Source: Mycolicibacterium aubagnense | Lineage (GTDB): Bacteria > Actinomycetota > Actinomycetes > Mycobacteriales > Mycobacteriaceae | Direction: 5' to 3' | DNA: 64,000 nt | Assembly: GCF_010730955.1 (NCBI RefSeq) | Contig: NZ_AP022577.1 | Location: 4,960,001 to 5,024,000 of the forward strand | Part shown: positions 8,041 to 15,448 of the stretch, in pieces | Layout of the letters: each line of letters begins with the position of its first letter | How positions within the stretch are numbered: position 1 is the first letter of the stretch | Position numbers and translations under genes: made by a program | Notes under the pieces: model-generated | Seen by the model: the letters and a program-made list of their open reading frames with translations, nothing else | Database searches by the model: none | What the model was told of the DNA's origin: nothing

Positions 8041-8388
8041 TTGCGGGTGATCAGAGGGTCGGAAGTTCGCCACAATGCCATAATCGAACGTGTCTTCGAA
8101 ACATGGGAAAACATCAACGGGTATCCGACGTTGTACCCCTGCGACCGTCCTGTCTTCGTCGACACCAGCTGGCTGCCCCACTCGGGCACCCGCCGCGACA
8201 AGCTGGCCATGTGGATCAAGTCAGGTGGGCTTCAGGTTGACTACGGGATGCCCGGACGCCAGCTGGCATGGATCAGACGGTCGGGCGGCTCTTGGATTGC
8301 GGTTGTCGAACTGACAGCCCGCAGCGGCAACGTGCGGTCCTCGTTGACGGCGACGCTGTGGCTTCCGCCAGGCGCGATCAGAGCGTAG
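8041..8388 (+). CDS. Hypothetical protein, about 115 aa
   Basis: The codon use is like genuine mycobacterial genes and the frame lies just after the lipoprotein. The product has no signal peptide or membrane helix. It includes Trp-containing strands (SGGSWIAVVELTARSGNV, SLTATLWLPPGAI) suggesting a small beta-rich fold. The start is uncertain: TTG 8041 or GTG 8047, neither with a convincing ribosome site. It may be co-transcribed with the WXG100 operon or belong with the following gene. No family recognised. Confidence 0.45.
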   Translation: MRVIRGSEVRHNAIIERVFETWENINGYPTLYPCDRPVFVDTSWLPHSGTRRDKLAMWIKSGGLQVDYGMPGRQLAWIRRSGGSWIAVVELTARSGNVRSSLTATLWLPPGAIRA

Positions 8389-8458
8389 TGATGCACGGCG
8401 TTCCCGGCGACCGTGTACCGCGTAGCTTCTCGTTCCCCGGCCGGGCAGGATACGGACG

Positions 8459-9409
8459 ATGACGACAGTGAAAGCTGCGTTCGAGTTGGCGCGCGTCGAT
8501 TCTGTGCGGCACATGGCCGCGTGCGAGCAGGCATCCCTCCGATGGGGCGAGGTGGGGATCACCGAAATTGTGACTTCTCGCGCCGCCCCGGCTGTGACGG
8601 TAGCGCCGTTTAGCCAGCCCGCTGAATTCATCAGCGGTGCCGACTGGATTTGGTGGTGGGTCGACGCGACTGCTGCCTACGGGATGCTCGTGCAGGCGAA
8701 GCGCGTGGCGGTTAGTGGGGGGCGGTGGCACTTTGACTTTGCCTACCCGAGGGGGAGTGACAGGCAGCGGAGGCAACTTATCTCCACGGCAGAGACACTA
8801 GGCTTGTTTCCGGCATACGCGCTCTACCTCGGAACGGGAAACTATCGGAGGTGGGAGCGGTGTTCAGATAGTCATCAAGCCGAGGGCTGCCTAGAGTGCA
8901 CTCGGCGATCGCTCTCGGTGATGCCTGCTTTGTTGGCCCGGGAACCGTTGGTAATCGACTCGAAGACCACGTACGAATGGTCGATCGCCCTCGAAAATCT
9001 GTGGACACCGGAATCTGCTCGATTCGTGCCAATTCACCCGCTGACGGGGATTGCGCCAGGCCTTGTGGACTTTCTGACCATGCCGCAGCGCGGGGTGCGC
9101 GCGATATCTCGGGCGATGATCGATCGCGTTCTTCAGGCGCGCCTGGGCCAGTTCAACGCGATGCCGAATGCTGTGAGCGGAATACTGGGGGGTAGCCATG
9201 ATCGGCTGGGGTCAGTTTTCTCGGAATTTCCCGACGACCACTGGGGCACTCCGTATTTCGAGCAAGTGCTTAACCCATTGCGGCACACGCCGCCGTCCTA
9301 CGTGCTCGAACTTGTGTCATCAGAAAGGGTCGATACGGACGCCGTGACAGCCGCCATGCCAGAGACCATAGCGGGGGTTGTCGTTGTGCAGTTGTCTCCC
9401 AACAGCTAG
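8459..9409 (+). CDS. Hypothetical protein with nuclease-like E...D...QAK motif
   Basis: A 316-residue soluble protein. The N-terminal third has a pattern like a restriction-endonuclease fold: Glu36 (GITEIV), then GADWIWWW with Asp62, then LVQAKRV with Gln79 and Lys81, followed by SDRQRRQLISTAETLG. D-(x)n-(E/Q)-x-K spacing of this kind is found in PD-(D/E)XK nucleases. It may belong to the uncharacterised DUF6615 group, but that is from memory and weak. A CxxxxxxxxCLECTRRS segment at about residues 138-150 could bind metal. The neighbourhood is accessory. Catalysis is inferred only from motif spacing. Confidence 0.6.
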   Translation: MTTVKAAFELARVDSVRHMAACEQASLRWGEVGITEIVTSRAAPAVTVAPFSQPAEFISGADWIWWWVDATAAYGMLVQAKRVAVSGGRWHFDFAYPRGSDRQRRQLISTAETLGLFPAYALYLGTGNYRRWERCSDSHQAEGCLECTRRSLSVMPALLAREPLVIDSKTTYEWSIALENLWTPESARFVPIHPLTGIAPGLVDFLTMPQRGVRAISRAMIDRVLQARLGQFNAMPNAVSGILGGSHDRLGSVFSEFPDDHWGTPYFEQVLNPLRHTPPSYVLELVSSERVDTDAVTAAMPETIAGVVVVQLSPNS

Positions 9410-9747
9410 CGCGACGACACCTCTGTTCCGCCGATCCGGCAGGGAATGTTAGAGCCTCGTCTATGCGAGGGCCTTTGAGAATCGTGGGTCCTACTCTGGA
9501 CGCGGCCGACTATGAAGCCTGGGGTGGCAGGTAGTCCCCGCATGGCCCGCCGACAGCCCCCGGCGGCAGTAGCGCCTTCCGTCGGTTTCACACGTCGATC
9601 AACGTCGAGTGTCAATGGCTGGTGAAGACCGCTGCTGGAGCAACCCAACTACCTCAGCCATAAGGCGGAATGCTGAAAGCGTCGGGTACAGAACGCGGCT
9701 CAGGTCGCTTGTCAGACGTAGGTTTACGACCGTGGGGTCTGTGCTTT
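9410..9747. other. Non-coding interval before the IS3 element
   Basis: About 340 bp without a convincing gene on either strand. A short hairpin (CCTCG/CGAGG around 9456-9471, followed by CTTT) could terminate the upstream gene. Nothing else is recognisable. Confidence 0.4.
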
Positions 9748-9817
9748 GGGTCTGCTGCACGAATAGGTGACATCTGAGTTGGCTTGCCCAGCATGGGCGG
9801 GCTGGAAGGATGTCCCC

Positions 9818-10126
9818 ATGGCAAGGCCCTACCCCCGCGAGTTCCGCGACGACGTCGTCCGGGTCGCTCGCAACCGCGATGACGGTGTAACGATCGAGCA
9901 GATCGCCACCGATTTCGGAGTGCACCCGATGACGCTGCAGAAATGGCTCCGTCAGGCCGACATCGACGAAGGCACCAAGCCCGGCAAGAGCGCCAGCGAG
10001 TCCGGTGAGCTGCGCGAAGCCCGACGGCGGATCAAACTGCTAGAGCAAGAGAACGAGGTGCTGCGTCGGGCCGCAGCGTATTTATCGCAGGCCAATCTGC
10101 CGGGAAAAGGGTCTACCCGCTCGTGA
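9818..10126 (+). CDS. IS3-family transposase OrfA
   Basis: A 102-residue protein with an N-terminal helix-turn-helix (DGVTIEQIATDFGVHPMTLQKWL) and a C-terminal leucine-zipper-like coiled coil (LREARRRIKLLEQENEVLRRAAAYL), as in IS3 OrfA proteins that recognise the IS ends. A GGAAGG ribosome site precedes ATG 9818. The AAAAG run at about 10104-10108 near the end is where a -1 ribosomal slip would join it to OrfB. The frame upstream of the GTG of orfB reads KRVYPLVKELAADGIPVAV, as in typical OrfAB fusions. Confidence 0.9.
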   Translation: MARPYPREFRDDVVRVARNRDDGVTIEQIATDFGVHPMTLQKWLRQADIDEGTKPGKSASESGELREARRRIKLLEQENEVLRRAAAYLSQANLPGKGSTRS

Positions 10127-10979
10127 AAGAGCTCGCCGCCGACGGGATCCCCGTCGCGGTGACGTGCCGGGTACTCAAGCTCTCCCGCCAACCGTATTAC
10201 CGCTGGCTGGCCGACCCCATCACCGAGGCCGAACTCATCGAGGCCTACCGCGCCAATGCGCTGTTCGACGCGCACGCAGACGATCCGGAGTTCGGCTACC
10301 GCTACCTCGTGGAGGAGGCGCGCGATGCCGGCGAGCCGATGGCCGAGCGCACCGCATGGCGGATCTGCTCGCAGAATCGACTGTGGAGCGTGTTTGGTAA
10401 GAAACGCGGCAAGAACGGCAAAGTCGGGCCGCCGGTGCACGACGATCTTGTCGAGCGTGACTTCACCGCTGAAGGGCCAAATCAGTTGTGGCTCAGTGAC
10501 ATCACTGAGCACCGCACCGGTGAGGGCAAGCTCTACCTCTGTGCGATTAAGGACGTGTTCTCCAACCGGATCGTCGGCTACAGCATCGACTCCCGAATGA
10601 AGTCACAACTGGCCATCCGGGCACTACACAGCGCGGTAGCCCGACGCGGAGATGTCGCGGGGTGCATTCTGCACTCGGATCGCGGATCTCAGTTCCGGTC
10701 AAGGAAATTCGTACACGCCTTGAATCAACACGAGATGGTCGGCTCTATGGGCCGTGTCGGAGCCGCCGGCGACAACGCCGCCATGGAGAGCTTCTTTAGC
10801 CTGCTGCAGAAGAACGTGCTCGACCGCCGCCGCTGGGACACCGAGAACAACTCCGTATCGCGATCGTCACCTGGATCGAGCGCACCTACCACCGGCGCCG
10901 CCGCCAGTCCGGCCTCGGGCGGTTGACCCCGATCGAATTCGAAGCAATCATGACCACACCGGCCAGTCAGGCCGCGTGA
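10123..10979 (+). pseudogene. IS3-family transposase OrfB, frameshifted
   Basis: Integrase-core transposase with DDE elements visible: NQLWLSDIT (first Asp), LHSDRGSQF (second Asp) and NAAMESFFSLLQKNVL (Glu). The frame is lost at about 10841 where one base appears to be missing in GACACCGAG (expected one more C). Restoring it recovers the usual ending, with LRIAIVTWIERTYHRRRRQ and GLGRLTPIEFE, to the TGA at 10977-10979. As read, the protein ends abnormally at 10926 after losing the C-terminal part. Either the copy is dead or this is a sequencing error. Confidence 0.85.
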
Positions 10980-11262
10980 CCGAAACTGTCACCTGATCGT
11001 GCAGCAGACCCCTTCGTCAACGCTCACCCGACGATCATCTAACTCGACACCGACAGGAGGAGGCACCTCGTAAGGGAGTGTCCGACAGCCCGCCCTAAAG
11101 CAATTGCCGGTGGCTTGCCGCGGCACCTAACAACAGCGAGCGGTCTCACGGTCATCCGCGCGCAAACAGAGTTGTCACCCCAATGCGGCACCATCGAGTC
11201 AGGCCGGGCGATTCGTGGAGTCGCAGTCAGCAGGAATGGATTCAACTAGGGGAGGGATTGCT

Positions 11263-11835
11263 ATGACGCAGGATGCATTGGGGGCGGTCGGTGCGCGACT
11301 CGGAAAGATCGATTTGGAGGCGCTGACAGACGATCAGGCCATCGCGCTCGCACAGGCTCAAGCTGCGCTGATCAAGCCGAATCCTGATCCCGCTGAAGAA
11401 GTTTCGGAAACGCGATCGATCGGCGACGTTGTTGGCGGCTGGTTCCGGGAAGAGTCCTTCTACCGAGACGTCACCACCAGAACGCTGTCGGCAATACTGG
11501 CGGCCCTGCTCGCTTACCTGGGAGCTGTGGCGCTCGGCTATGTGGGCACACCGTCTCCAGTGGCTGTTTTTGAGCTCGGCTACGCCGTCGCAACGGCTAT
11601 CTGTGTGGCGTCCACGGGATACGCCAAGGCAACTGGGCGGGAGTTGCTGGCGGGGACACTCTTCGTGCTCTATTGCGTGGTCGCTGCTGCGGTGTTTTGG
11701 TACGGACCAACGTGGGGTGGCGACCTCGGTTGGAAGGACAAGTGGAGCTGGATCGCGTTGGTGCTGCAGGTCGCTTTGATGATCGGCGCGTTTGGATTTG
11801 TGCGGAACCGCCGCAAAGCGCGTGCAACGCGATGA
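11263..11835 (+). CDS. Small multi-pass membrane protein, 190 aa
   Basis: Starts at ATG 11263 behind an AGGGGAGG ribosome site. The N-terminal 70 residues are soluble and acidic (LTDDQAIALAQAQAAL). Four hydrophobic segments follow: TLSAILAALLAYLGAVALGY, VFELGYAVATAICVAS, ELLAGTLFVLYCVVAAAVFW and WIALVLQVALMIGAFGF. A basic tail (RNRRKARATR) ends the protein. The stop overlaps the next start (ATGA), so the two form an operon. No known family. Confidence 0.6.
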   Translation: MTQDALGAVGARLGKIDLEALTDDQAIALAQAQAALIKPNPDPAEEVSETRSIGDVVGGWFREESFYRDVTTRTLSAILAALLAYLGAVALGYVGTPSPVAVFELGYAVATAICVASTGYAKATGRELLAGTLFVLYCVVAAAVFWYGPTWGGDLGWKDKWSWIALVLQVALMIGAFGFVRNRRKARATR

Positions 11836-12560
11836 CGGTGATTGATCCACCGCCGCCAGTGATCCTTGACCGCCCAGGGACGGTCCGGTGGGCGGCGGGT
11901 GACCCCGAGGGGCCGCGGTCGAGCACCTGGCGCGTCGAGGGAGTTAGCAACAAGCGGGGACGAGATGACTTCTATGTGGGTACCCGTCAGACCATGAAAG
12001 CGGTCAAAGTGAGCCTCCATGACGCTGACCGAGAGCGGGGGTGTCCACCTGCAACGGTCTGTGCGTTCACCAAGGAGTTCTCCGTCGCCAATGGGCTCTC
12101 AGAGCGCTGGAGGCTGAATCTGGGTCAGACGACAGAGGTAGCGCCTGGGTGGCGGCACGAACTCACCGTCGCGACTCCAACTACCACCTTCGGCGTGTTC
12201 GACGAAACACCGCCGCTCAAGAGAGCCGAGACAATCCAGTGGTGGGTTACGCCGCCACACCCCTGGCAACTTTGCTTCCATTTCTACGTCGGCGAACCCG
12301 GTTGCTGTCCAGTGTCACTCGACTTCCATGTGGGGGAGGTTTGTCGGATGCCGCTTGCGAATGGCCGTTGCCTGTGGATTGTTGCGCAGTGCGAACGGAT
12401 GGCGGACACCGTTGGCGAGGCAATCCGGGAACGTGTCGCGCGGCTTCCTGTGGAGGCAAATCACGTGTACCCCTTCACGCTGTTGAAGACTGAGGGGCGT
12501 GTGCCGGTTTTGCTCGACCTTGCAGTGACGAACCGGCCTCGGCGACCGTCGATCGCGTGA
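11832..12560 (+). CDS. Hypothetical protein, 242 aa, coupled to a membrane protein
   Basis: ATG 11832 overlaps the stop of the membrane protein. The product is soluble and Trp/Pro-rich, with a Cys-containing central region (HPWQLCFHFYVGEPGCCPVSL) and a C-terminal helical part (MADTVGEAIRERVARLPVE). I recognise no domain. The coupling suggests it works with the upstream four-helix membrane protein. It sits between the two IS elements in the accessory region. Confidence 0.55.
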   Translation: MTVIDPPPPVILDRPGTVRWAAGDPEGPRSSTWRVEGVSNKRGRDDFYVGTRQTMKAVKVSLHDADRERGCPPATVCAFTKEFSVANGLSERWRLNLGQTTEVAPGWRHELTVATPTTTFGVFDETPPLKRAETIQWWVTPPHPWQLCFHFYVGEPGCCPVSLDFHVGEVCRMPLANGRCLWIVAQCERMADTVGEAIRERVARLPVEANHVYPFTLLKTEGRVPVLLDLAVTNRPRRPSIA

Positions 12561-12578
12561 GATCGATTCATCGTTTGG

Positions 12579-12627
12579 TCACCTCTGTTGACGGTTTCAT
12601 TGATTTTCAACACCTTGTGCGGAACCG
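12579..12627. repeat. Imperfect 50-bp direct repeat, copy 1
   Basis: Matches 14971-15020 at about 38 of 50 positions with one gap. Both copies begin TCACC, share TTGACGGTTT and TCAAC, and end AACCG. The two copies enclose the IS256 remnant and one hypothetical gene. The second copy also forms an inverted repeat (GACGGTTTT/AAAACCGTC). Origin unknown; could be old element ends or duplicated regulatory DNA. Confidence 0.55.
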
Positions 12628-12645
12628 CGAGGTTGCGTCCATCAA

Positions 12646-14042
12646 GGTGGTGTACGAGTCGGACCTGATCAGCGGTACCGGCGTGTCGTAGCCGAGTGAT
12701 TGAAGGTCATCGCGTGATTCTTCGAGAGACCGTCCAAAGTCACTCGAGCAAAGGAATCGACGCGATGACCACTGCCCACAATATCGATCTGCCCACTGTG
12801 CTGGCCGAACGACTCACCACTGCCCATCCCGACGTGCTGCGCGAGCTGCTGGCCACGTTCATCCACACCCTGATGGGCGCCGAAGCCGACGCCCTATGCG
12901 GTGCCGGCTACGGCGAACGCTCGGCTGAGCGCACCAATTCCCGCAACGGCTACCGACACCGTCAATTCGACACCCGTGCAGGGACTTTGGATCTTGCGAT
13001 CCCGAAGCTGCGGCAAGGATCCTACTTCCCGGACTGGCTGCTGGAGCGCCGTAAACGCGCCGAGCGGGCCCTGACCACGGTGGTGGCGACGTGTTACCTG
13101 CTTGGTGTCTCGACGCGGCGGATGGACAAGCTGGTCGAGACCCTGGGCATCACGTCGTTGTCGAAGTCGCAGGTGTCGGTGATGGCCAGGAACTCGACGC
13201 CGCCGTGGAGGCGTTCCGGACCCGGCCGCTCGATGCCGGCCCGTATACGTTCGTCGCTGCGGACGCTCTGGTGCTCAAGGTGCGTGAAGCCGGCCGGGTG
13301 GTCAACGTGCACGCCCTGATCGCCGTCGGGGTCAACGCCGAGGGCTACCGCGAGATCCTGGGAATCGATGTCACGACCGCTGAGGACGGGGCGGGCTGGT
13401 TGACGTTCTGGCGGTCGTTGACCGCCCGCGGCCTGTCCGGGGTCAAACTGGTCACCAGCGACGCCCACGCCGGGCTGGTCGCCGCCATCGGGGCCACCCT
13501 GCCCGGAGCGGCGTGGCAGCGCTGCAGAACCCACTACACGACCAACCTGATGTCCGTCACTCCCAGAGTTCGTGGCCCTGGGTGCGCACCCTGCTGCACT
13601 CGGTGTTCGACCAACCTGACGCTGAATCCGTTGCTGCTCAATATGATCGGATCATCGACGCATTGTCCGACAAGCTGCCCAATGTCGCCGATCACCTCGA
13701 AGCGGCGCGGCCGGATCTGCTGGCGTTCACCGCGTTCCCCAAGCAGATCTGGCGCCAGATCTGGAGCAACAATCCCCAGGAACGACTCAACAAGGAGATC
13801 CGCCGGCGCACCGACGTCGTGGGCATCTTCCCCGACCGCGCGGCCCTGATCCGTCTCGTCGGAGCAGTGCTGGCCGAACAACACGACGAATGGGCCGAGT
13901 CGCGGCGCTACCTCGGCCTCGACGTTCTGAGCAAATCACGCACCGTCAACGACACCCCAACCGAACAGGAGGCTACCCCCGCGGCACTGCCCGCCTGACC
14001 CAACTACCTCGAAGAATCACACGACGACGTCATACACCACGT
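12646..14042 (+). mobile_element. IS256-family (mutator type) insertion sequence, decayed
   Basis: About 1.4 kb with a transposase flanked by inverted repeats. The outer ends read GTGGTGTACGA at 12647 and its near-complement at about 14030-14041. An inner perfect 13-bp pair, GTGATTCTTCGAG at 12714-12726 and its complement at 14008-14020, lies further in. No matching 8-bp target duplication is evident. The transposase has two frameshifts, so the element is unlikely to move by itself. Confidence 0.8.
12765..13998 (+). pseudogene. IS256-family transposase with two frameshifts
   Basis: The protein can be rebuilt from three frames. MTTAHNIDLPTVLAERL to LSKSQVSVMA runs to about 13188. DAAVEAFRTRPLDAGPYTFV to HYTTNLMSVTP runs to about 13562. 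SSWPWVRTLLHSVFDQPDA runs to the stop at 13998. The mutator transposase pattern is visible: Asp in VAADALVLKV, Asp in LVTSDAHAG, the WQRCRTHYTTN segment and the Glu region near NNPQERLNKEIRRRTDVVGIFP. At each break a single A seems missing from a Lys codon: GCC-AAG reads GCCAG, and CCC-AAG reads CCCAG. Inactive as read. Confidence 0.9.
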
Positions 14043-14157
14043 CCCTGGACTTGACCAACCGCGAGTGGCTCTGTTCGGGCTGGTACAGCTTGCACCGCTT
14101 CACCTCGACGAAATTGATGTGCAGTCCGTCGAACAGAGCAGCAACGTCCGCCACCGT

Positions 14158-14919
14158 TCATTTCGGGCCGAGGGTTATTGCTGCACGCTTTCCGTCCAGC
14201 AGCGCGCCCAAAGCCGCAGGTGGCTCGCTTGTGTGTGTTTGTGGCCAGATAGCGCCGTCGCATGCTCGGACGGCTGACGCGAGGTCGTCCAACATCTGCT
14301 GGAGCCGAAGCGAGGTCAGTGGAACGTCCGTGGGGTCGAAAGGTCCTCCGCGCGTTGGTCCGGTTTCCGTCATGAACTGCTCACGGAGTTCCTTTGTGCG
14401 CAATTCACCGCGTTGGTGGGCTAGCAGATGTCTCAGTTCGCGGATGTACGTGACGTTATCGGTTTCGAGATTGCTGCCCAAGGCCTCGTGTATACGGCAC
14501 AGCGTTCCCCAGGAGGGAGAGTTCTGACCTTTTCTAACGACCGGAGTCAACCGGCGGACGGAGCCATCGACGTCGTCGACGCCGCGCCATCGTCCTAAGG
14601 CCTCGCCGGCGCTCTTCTCGGCATACACTTCGAACGCCGTGACCGCATCACGTAGTGCCCCTGTTCTGAGCATCCAAAAGTAGTCCTCCTCCCAGAGGTA
14701 GCCCACTCTGCTCAGGAAGTCGTAGAAATACTCGTTGGGCTCGTCGTTGTCGGGATCGAAGCGCCTCTCGAATTCGTTCCTGGCATCGTCCAAGGATTGG
14801 GCGTAGGCGACCGAGGCCCATTTCTCAGAAAGCTGTATGTAAGAACGGATGTCGGCGTCTATGGCCTTCCAATCATTGAACGCGCGGCTTCTCTGCTCAT
14901 CGTGGTGGATCCAAGGCAC
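14158..14919 (-). CDS. Hypothetical protein with HEPN-type RxxxxH motif
   Basis: A 253-residue acidic, helical protein starting at GTG 14919. The segment NVTYIRELRHLLAHQRGEL has Arg163-x4-His168, the spacing of HEPN ribonuclease motifs, within a predicted helix. Before it, FLSRVGYLWEEDYFWMLRTGALRDAVTAFEVYAE resembles helices of the other HEPN-like protein at 2861-3991 (both contain WEE-Y). No toxin-antitoxin partner is seen directly adjacent, since the IS256 remnant is on one side and the tRNA scar on the other. Assignment is motif-based. Confidence 0.6.
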   Translation of the reverse strand: MPWIHHDEQRSRAFNDWKAIDADIRSYIQLSEKWASVAYAQSLDDARNEFERRFDPDNDEPNEYFYDFLSRVGYLWEEDYFWMLRTGALRDAVTAFEVYAEKSAGEALGRWRGVDDVDGSVRRLTPVVRKGQNSPSWGTLCRIHEALGSNLETDNVTYIRELRHLLAHQRGELRTKELREQFMTETGPTRGGPFDPTDVPLTSLRLQQMLDDLASAVRACDGAIWPQTHTSEPPAALGALLDGKRAAITLGPK

Positions 14920-14970
14920 GGACGTGACTTTATGTGCCGAATTGGCGCGGACGGTGGATCCATCGCTTAT

Positions 14971-15020
14971 TCACCGGTATTGACGGTTTTCATTCATTGT
15001 CAACGCTTTGCACAAAACCG
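14971..15020. repeat. Imperfect 50-bp direct repeat, copy 2
   Basis: Second copy of the repeat at 12579-12627. It contains an internal inverted repeat, GACGGTTTT at 14982-14990 and AAAACCGTC at 15014-15022, that could form a hairpin or bind a dimeric protein. It lies 70 bp before the tRNA-Lys-like fragment. Confidence 0.55.
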
Positions 15021-15090
15021 TCGGTGGGTGTGTTTTCGCAGGTAGATGGTGATCTATCGAAACCTGTTAGGTAGCGCTAAGTAGTGTCGA

Positions 15091-15132
15091 CTACTTATCA
15101 GCGGGTCCGGGGTTCGAAACCCTGACGGCGCA
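15091..15132 (+). tRNA. tRNA-Lys-like 3' fragment (integration scar, not a full tRNA)
   Basis: TCAGC (15098-15102) matches a 3' anticodon stem. It is followed by GGGTC, a T arm CGGGG-TTCGAAA-CCCTG and an acceptor strand ACGGCGC with discriminator A at 15132. The whole closely resembles the 3' half of mycobacterial tRNA-Lys. The matching 5' acceptor (GCGCCGT) and a D arm are absent upstream, so it cannot fold as a complete tRNA. Position 60 of the T loop is A instead of a pyrimidine. A fragment like this is what remains at one end of an element that integrated into a tRNA gene. Confidence 0.65.
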
Positions 15133-15138
15133 CAGATA

Positions 15139-15174
15139 CGAAAGCCCCCTCCTTTGGGAGGGGGCTTTCGTCGT
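15139..15174 (+). terminator. Strong stem-loop terminator after the tRNA fragment
   Basis: A perfect 14-bp stem (15139-15152 with 15157-15170, TTTG loop) followed by TCGTTTC. It fits the native terminator of the original tRNA-Lys gene and could also block read-through from the island into the core genes. Confidence 0.85.
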
Positions 15175-15179
15175 TTCAG

Positions 15180-15311
15180 GTTGACCCTGCGCTGAGGGTT
15201 TTGGTTACTCGGCTTTTGCGCCGTAGCCGCAGGGTCAACGCTGGTCTTGTGTTGACGCTGCGCTGAGGGTCTTCGCTACTCGACCTTTTGCGCCGTAGCT
15301 CCAGGCTCAAC
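15180..15311. repeat. Two tandem 60-bp repeat units, each bounded by inverted ends
   Basis: Unit 1 spans 15180-15239 and begins and ends with a perfect 12-bp inverted pair (GTTGACCCTGCG and its complement). Unit 2 spans 15251-15311 and is a diverged copy (GTTGACGCTGCG ... CAGGCTCAAC). Both contain GCGCTGAGGGT and TTTTGCGCCGTAGC. A partial relative, GTTGACTCCGCGCTGCGGG, occurs at 59684-59702 after another terminator. It looks like a small dispersed intergenic repeat. Confidence 0.75.
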
Positions 15312-15448
15312 GCCGGCCCGATGACGCCTACGGTGGCGGTGTCGACGAAAACCTAAGCAGCAGAACATCATTACCCGTGACGTAATCGACTTGGTGACCT
15401 TCGGCGGCCAAGCTTTGAGCTGACCAACCCGACACGAAAGAGGTCAGC

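Larger units (their letters stand above)
9748..11011 (+). mobile_element. IS3-family insertion sequence
   Basis: A 1264-bp unit bounded by 24-bp imperfect inverted repeats at 9748-9771 and 10988-11011 that match at 22 positions. Both begin GGGTCTGCTGCACGA when read inward. It contains orfA (HTH plus leucine zipper) and orfB (DDE transposase) in the usual overlapping arrangement. No identical short target duplication is seen next to the repeats, which suggests age or rearrangement. orfB has a frameshift, so the copy is probably inactive. Confidence 0.9.
1..15132. other. Accessory region (probable genomic island, right part)
   Basis: This stretch holds hypothetical genes, a serine recombinase, two insertion sequences with damaged transposases, degenerate repeats and locally AT-rich DNA (for example around 290-350 and 1100-1165). 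It stops at a tRNA-Lys-like 3' fragment followed by a terminator, after which conserved mycobacterial core genes begin. That junction is the expected right end of an element integrated at a tRNA 3' end. The left end and any dedicated integrase are not in the window. The island reading is inference from gene content and the tRNA scar. Confidence 0.55.

Noticed and set aside
1..15132. Complete prophage
   Set aside because: No capsid, terminase, tail, lysis or large integrase genes are seen. The content fits an integrated island or its remnant instead.
15058..15132. Full functional tRNA ending at 15132
   Set aside because: No GCGCCGT acceptor strand or D arm is present upstream, and the anticodon stem has a mismatch, so only the 3' part is tRNA-like.
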